Positions 61,481 through 64,000 of a stretch of 64,000 nucleotides of DNA are shown piece by piece. The notes below the pieces were generated by a model that was not told where the DNA came from, searched no databases, and saw only the letters and a list, made by a program, of their open reading frames with translations. Made by a program: the position numbers and the translations under genes. The DNA is from Pedobacter deserti. GTDB taxonomy: Bacteria > Bacteroidota > Bacteroidia > Sphingobacteriales > Sphingobacteriaceae. Where the stretch lies: positions 2,356,001-2,420,000 of the forward strand of contig NZ_JAFMZQ010000001.1 of NCBI RefSeq assembly GCF_024436415.1, given 5' to 3'. Each line of letters begins with the position of its first letter. Position 1 is the first letter of the stretch.

Positions 61481-62095
61481 ATGGAAGCGGATAAGGTTTA
61501 TGGTATAGAAGAGGTCCCCGAACAAAAGGTAGGCTCGGAGATGAATGCTGTGGAACGCCGGACATTTGATTCTGAGCAGGAGGCAATGGCTTTTTTTGAG
61601 CAGGTGAAAAACAGGATGCTCGATGTAAACCAGTGGGCCAATATGGCCAAACTTCCTATGTCGACCTTTCAGCTTATCGGCAGTTCCAGGGTGCGCGCCG
61701 AACGCCTGGCAGTAGACGGCGACTATATCCGGATTGATGTGCCGGGCCCGGGCACGCTGGCGGGTTGCGGTTACGACTGGGTACGGATTGAGCGTATCAG
61801 TGCACAGAAGTATCCGGATGCTGATGTGCTGACCATGACGGTGAGGCCATCGGTAAACCCGATGAACGACGATCAGAACATCGCGCATTTTCTGAAGGAC
61901 AGTGCCACGTCTACCTTCCAGGTCAAGCGCATAGGCAAGGAAGTTTTTGCAGAAGAGCATGCGCGGAACGAGGTGCCTAATACCAGCACGACCCATACAC
62001 TTGATAATATCAGAAATACACTAGTAGGCTGGAGTGCCAAGATCGGGTTGTCGTATCCGCAATGGAAGGGTTTGGTTAAAGGACTGTTGGATTAA
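61481..62095 (+). CDS. Conserved-looking protein of unknown function
   Basis: I do not recognise this family. The 204-residue product from ATG 61481 has no signal peptide or membrane helix and is probably cytoplasmic. The middle contains ERRTFDSEQEAMAFFEQVKNRML, SSRVRAERLAVDGDYIRIDVPGPG and YDWVRIERISAQKYPDADVLTMTVRPS, which suggests an alpha/beta fold. It ends with a helical KIGLSYPQWKGLVKGLLD. A TTG start at 61448 adds 11 residues; ATG is preferred. The antisense frame here looks like a shadow with high Arg/His content. The gene lies between galM and an oxidoreductase gene without a clear functional link. Confidence 0.65.
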   Translation: MEADKVYGIEEVPEQKVGSEMNAVERRTFDSEQEAMAFFEQVKNRMLDVNQWANMAKLPMSTFQLIGSSRVRAERLAVDGDYIRIDVPGPGTLAGCGYDWVRIERISAQKYPDADVLTMTVRPSVNPMNDDQNIAHFLKDSATSTFQVKRIGKEVFAEEHARNEVPNTSTTHTLDNIRNTLVGWSAKIGLSYPQWKGLVKGLLD

Positions 62096-62142
62096 CAGGT
62101 CTTTTTGTATAGATTTGGTTATACCACATAACCAAAACCTAG

Positions 62143-63597
62143 ATGAAAGTAGAAGCAAACAAACCTGAGGCGGCCAGGAACCGCCGCGACTTCCTTAAGA
62201 CTGCCGCCATAGCCGCAGCCGGATTTATGATCGTGCCGAGACATGTTCTTGGAGGAAAAGGATTTCTGGCGCCGAGCGACCGCCTGCTCCTTGCCGGTAT
62301 TGGCGCAGGGGGGAAAGGGGAGAGCGATATTTCCCTGATTGTGAAAGGCGGCAAAACGGATGTAGCCTTTTTATGTGATGTAGATGATCGCCGCGCGGCT
62401 ACTTCTGTACGCAATTTCCCGAAAGCGAAATACTATAAAGACTACCGGGTGCTGTTCGACAAAGAAGCGAACAATTTTGATGCGGTCACGGTGTCTACGC
62501 CCGACCATACCCATGCTCAGATCGCGATGGCTGCCATGCAGTTGGGCAAGCACGTCTACGTGCAGAAGCCCCTGGCGCATGATGTCTACGAAGCCAGGAT
62601 GCTCACCGAAGCAGCCAAACGTTATAAGGTAGTTACCCAAATGGGAAATCAGGGCGCTTCCGGCGACGGGGTAAGGCGTTTACAGGAATGGTATAACGCG
62701 GGTAAGATAGGGAAGGTACATACCGTGTATTGCTGGACCGACCGGCCGGTGTGGCCGCAGGGGATAGCCTGGCCTACCACAACAGCACCGGTTCCAAAAG
62801 AATTAGACTGGGATTTATGGCTTGGCAGTGCGCCGTACAAACCTTATATAGATAAAATGGTACCCTTCAACTGGCGCGGCTGGTGGGATTACGGTACAGG
62901 CGCACTAGGCGATATGGGCTGTCACCTGGTAGAGCCACCCTTCAGGGTCTTAGGGCTCGAGACGCCGGTAAGCGTAGAATGCAGCGTGGGCAGCGTATAT
63001 GTAGATGAATTCAGAAGAGGCTATTTCCCTGAGAGTTGTCCCCCTTCCAGCCATGTCATTATGACCTTCAATAAAACAGGAAAGGCTAAAGATGATGTGC
63101 AGCTTCACTGGATGGACGGTGGTATAAAGCCGGAGCGACCAGAGGAGTTGGGTCCGAATGAAAGCTTTGGTGATAATGGCGTGTTGTTTATAGGAACAAA
63201 GGGCAAGATGATCTGCGAAACCTATGGCATGAATCCAAAGTTACTTCCGCTTTCAAGAAACGAATCCGACAAAACCAAAGTGAGCATAACCAGGGTGCCC
63301 GGACAGGAGGATGGCCATTATGCACAATTTGCCGAGGCCTCCATTGCTGGCTACGGCAAGATGGAACTGAGTTCGCCCTTTGAAACTGCTGGTCCCCTCA
63401 CCGAAACACTGCTGATCGCAAATCTGGCCATTCGAGGAATTGATGTGCAGCGCAGAGATGCCAACGGAAGGATCAGTTACCCAGGTCGCGACATCAAGCT
63501 GCTGTGGGATAAGCAAAACCTGAAAGTCACCAATTTTGATGAAGTAAATCAGTTTGTAAAGAGAAATTACCGGGCAGGCTGGACGCTTGGTATATAA
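62143..63597 (+). CDS. Gfo/Idh/MocA-family oxidoreductase with Tat signal
   Basis: A 484-residue NAD(P)-dependent sugar oxidoreductase. The N-terminus carries a twin-arginine signal (NRRDFLKTAAIAAAGFMIVP), so it is exported folded to the periplasm with its cofactor. The Rossmann part has LLAGIGAGGKGESD. The DAVTVSTPDHTHAQIAMAAM and HVYVQKPLAHD segments are the family signature, here with QKP in place of the more common EKP. The C-terminal half is longer than in the plain family, as in Bacteroidota secreted members. The substrate is unknown. A second family member starts 2 bp after the stop. Confidence 0.9.
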   Translation: MKVEANKPEAARNRRDFLKTAAIAAAGFMIVPRHVLGGKGFLAPSDRLLLAGIGAGGKGESDISLIVKGGKTDVAFLCDVDDRRAATSVRNFPKAKYYKDYRVLFDKEANNFDAVTVSTPDHTHAQIAMAAMQLGKHVYVQKPLAHDVYEARMLTEAAKRYKVVTQMGNQGASGDGVRRLQEWYNAGKIGKVHTVYCWTDRPVWPQGIAWPTTTAPVPKELDWDLWLGSAPYKPYIDKMVPFNWRGWWDYGTGALGDMGCHLVEPPFRVLGLETPVSVECSVGSVYVDEFRRGYFPESCPPSSHVIMTFNKTGKAKDDVQLHWMDGGIKPERPEELGPNESFGDNGVLFIGTKGKMICETYGMNPKLLPLSRNESDKTKVSITRVPGQEDGHYAQFAEASIAGYGKMELSSPFETAGPLTETLLIANLAIRGIDVQRRDANGRISYPGRDIKLLWDKQNLKVTNFDEVNQFVKRNYRAGWTLGI

Positions 63598-63599
63598 GC

Positions 63600-64000
63600 A
63601 TGGACTTAGAGATGAATACGGATAAGCCCCTTCGGGTACTTGTGGTAGGCTGCGGCAATATGGGCGCTTCCCATGCCATAGCCTATCACCATATGGACGG
63701 GTTTGAGATTTGCGGACTGGTATCCACCGGCCAAAGCAAAGAGACACTGAACAACCGGCTTGGCGGCGGCTATGCCTTGTTCAGTGATTTCTACGAGGCG
63801 CTTGAAGCCACACGACCCGATGCCGTGTGTATCGCGACATATCCGGATACCCATCAAGCCTATGCAGTGAAATCTCTCGACGCCGGCTGCCATGTGTTTA
63901 TTGAAAAGCCAATTGCAGATACGGTAGAAGGAGCCGAACGCGTAGCTGAGGCCGCACGCAGGAATGGAAAGAAACTGGTAGTGGGCTACATTTTAAGGTA
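63600..64000 (+). CDS. Gfo/Idh/MocA-family oxidoreductase, partial (C-terminus beyond right edge)
   Basis: The first 133 or so residues of a cytoplasmic-type member without a signal peptide. It shows the NAD-binding VLVVGCGNMGASHAIAYHH, PDAVCIATYPDTHQAYAVKSL and the EKP motif in HVFIEKPIADT. ATG 63600 overlaps no earlier gene and lies 2 bp after the preceding stop; ATG 63612 is also possible. It forms an operon with the exported family member, so the two could act on one sugar on the two sides of the membrane (inference). Confidence 0.88.
   Translation, partial: MDLEMNTDKPLRVLVVGCGNMGASHAIAYHHMDGFEICGLVSTGQSKETLNNRLGGGYALFSDFYEALEATRPDAVCIATYPDTHQAYAVKSLDAGCHVFIEKPIADTVEGAERVAEAARRNGKKLVVGYILR

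Noticed and set aside
61301..61996. Antisense open frame of 231 residues over the unknown gene at 61481
   Set aside because: Rich in Arg and His as expected for a shadow frame; the plus strand has better composition and a clean ATG.

Overview
The window reads as ordinary chromosome of a Bacteroidota bacterium, most likely a Sphingobacteriaceae member (Pedobacter-like). This rests on gene content and signals, not on a database search. Several promoters fit the Bacteroidota pattern TTTG-N19/21-TAnnTTTG (tRNA-Ser, both tRNA-Pro, the PgpH-like gene, the aldose epimerase). There are many Cys-anchored lipoproteins, an archaeal/eukaryal-type ProRS, DUF4296, DUF4142 and TIGR02757 proteins, paired POT transporters, and a set of secreted GH43 enzymes. 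I see no phage, plasmid, insertion sequence or CRISPR array.

Layout. 1-2540 is the end of a hexuronate pathway: KDPG aldolase (cut by the left edge), KDG kinase and a LacI-type regulator. 2656-9205 is a TetR regulator followed by a complete RND efflux system (adaptor, pump, outer membrane factor), with TetR-style palindromes in front of both units. 9272-26152 is mostly housekeeping: Lrp regulator and cysteine synthase-like enzyme, a DsbD N-domain protein plus DsbD, a minus-strand YggS / aspartate kinase / methyltransferase operon, DUF4296-MutS2, a PQQ-type sugar dehydrogenase, two CoA-transferase subunits, uridine kinase, a LysM protein, Dps and a UbiD decarboxylase. 26225-41167 holds a FadL-like porin, a Gly/Tyr-rich lipoprotein, ProRS, a Cys/Met PLP enzyme, TIGR02757 and YdeI-like proteins, a dolichyl-phosphate-mannose-synthase-like glycosyltransferase, two POT transporters, an unknown secreted protein, thiolase and a PgpH-type HD phosphodiesterase.

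41256-64000 is more accessory. It contains tRNA-Ser(GCT), a VOC protein, a TRIC-family channel, an NfeD/SPFH pair, a GH5-like lipoprotein, and two near-identical tRNA-Pro genes (TGG and GGG) about 7.4 kb apart. Between and just beyond them lie a divergent DinB pair with a shared palindromic intergenic region, a TetR gene and a membrane-protein pair sharing one operator sequence, three GH43 enzymes, a CotH-kinase lipoprotein and an 11-bp minisatellite. After that come stress-type proteins (YciE/DUF892, SPW, DUF4142), an SDR plus a large uncharacterised cytoplasmic protein, exonuclease III, aldose 1-epimerase and two Gfo/Idh/MocA oxidoreductases, the last cut by the right edge.

Together the carbohydrate genes suggest use of arabinan- and uronate-containing plant polysaccharides: secreted GH43/GH5 enzymes, a periplasmic epimerase and sugar dehydrogenase, and cytoplasmic KDG/KDPG steps. 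No SusC/SusD pair lies in the window. I did not find a clearly new defence or mobile system. The best leads are a duplicated composite operator at the RND adaptor start, the operator pair linking the second TetR gene to a membrane operon, the divergent DinB palindromes, and the uncharacterised 735-residue protein encoded with an SDR.
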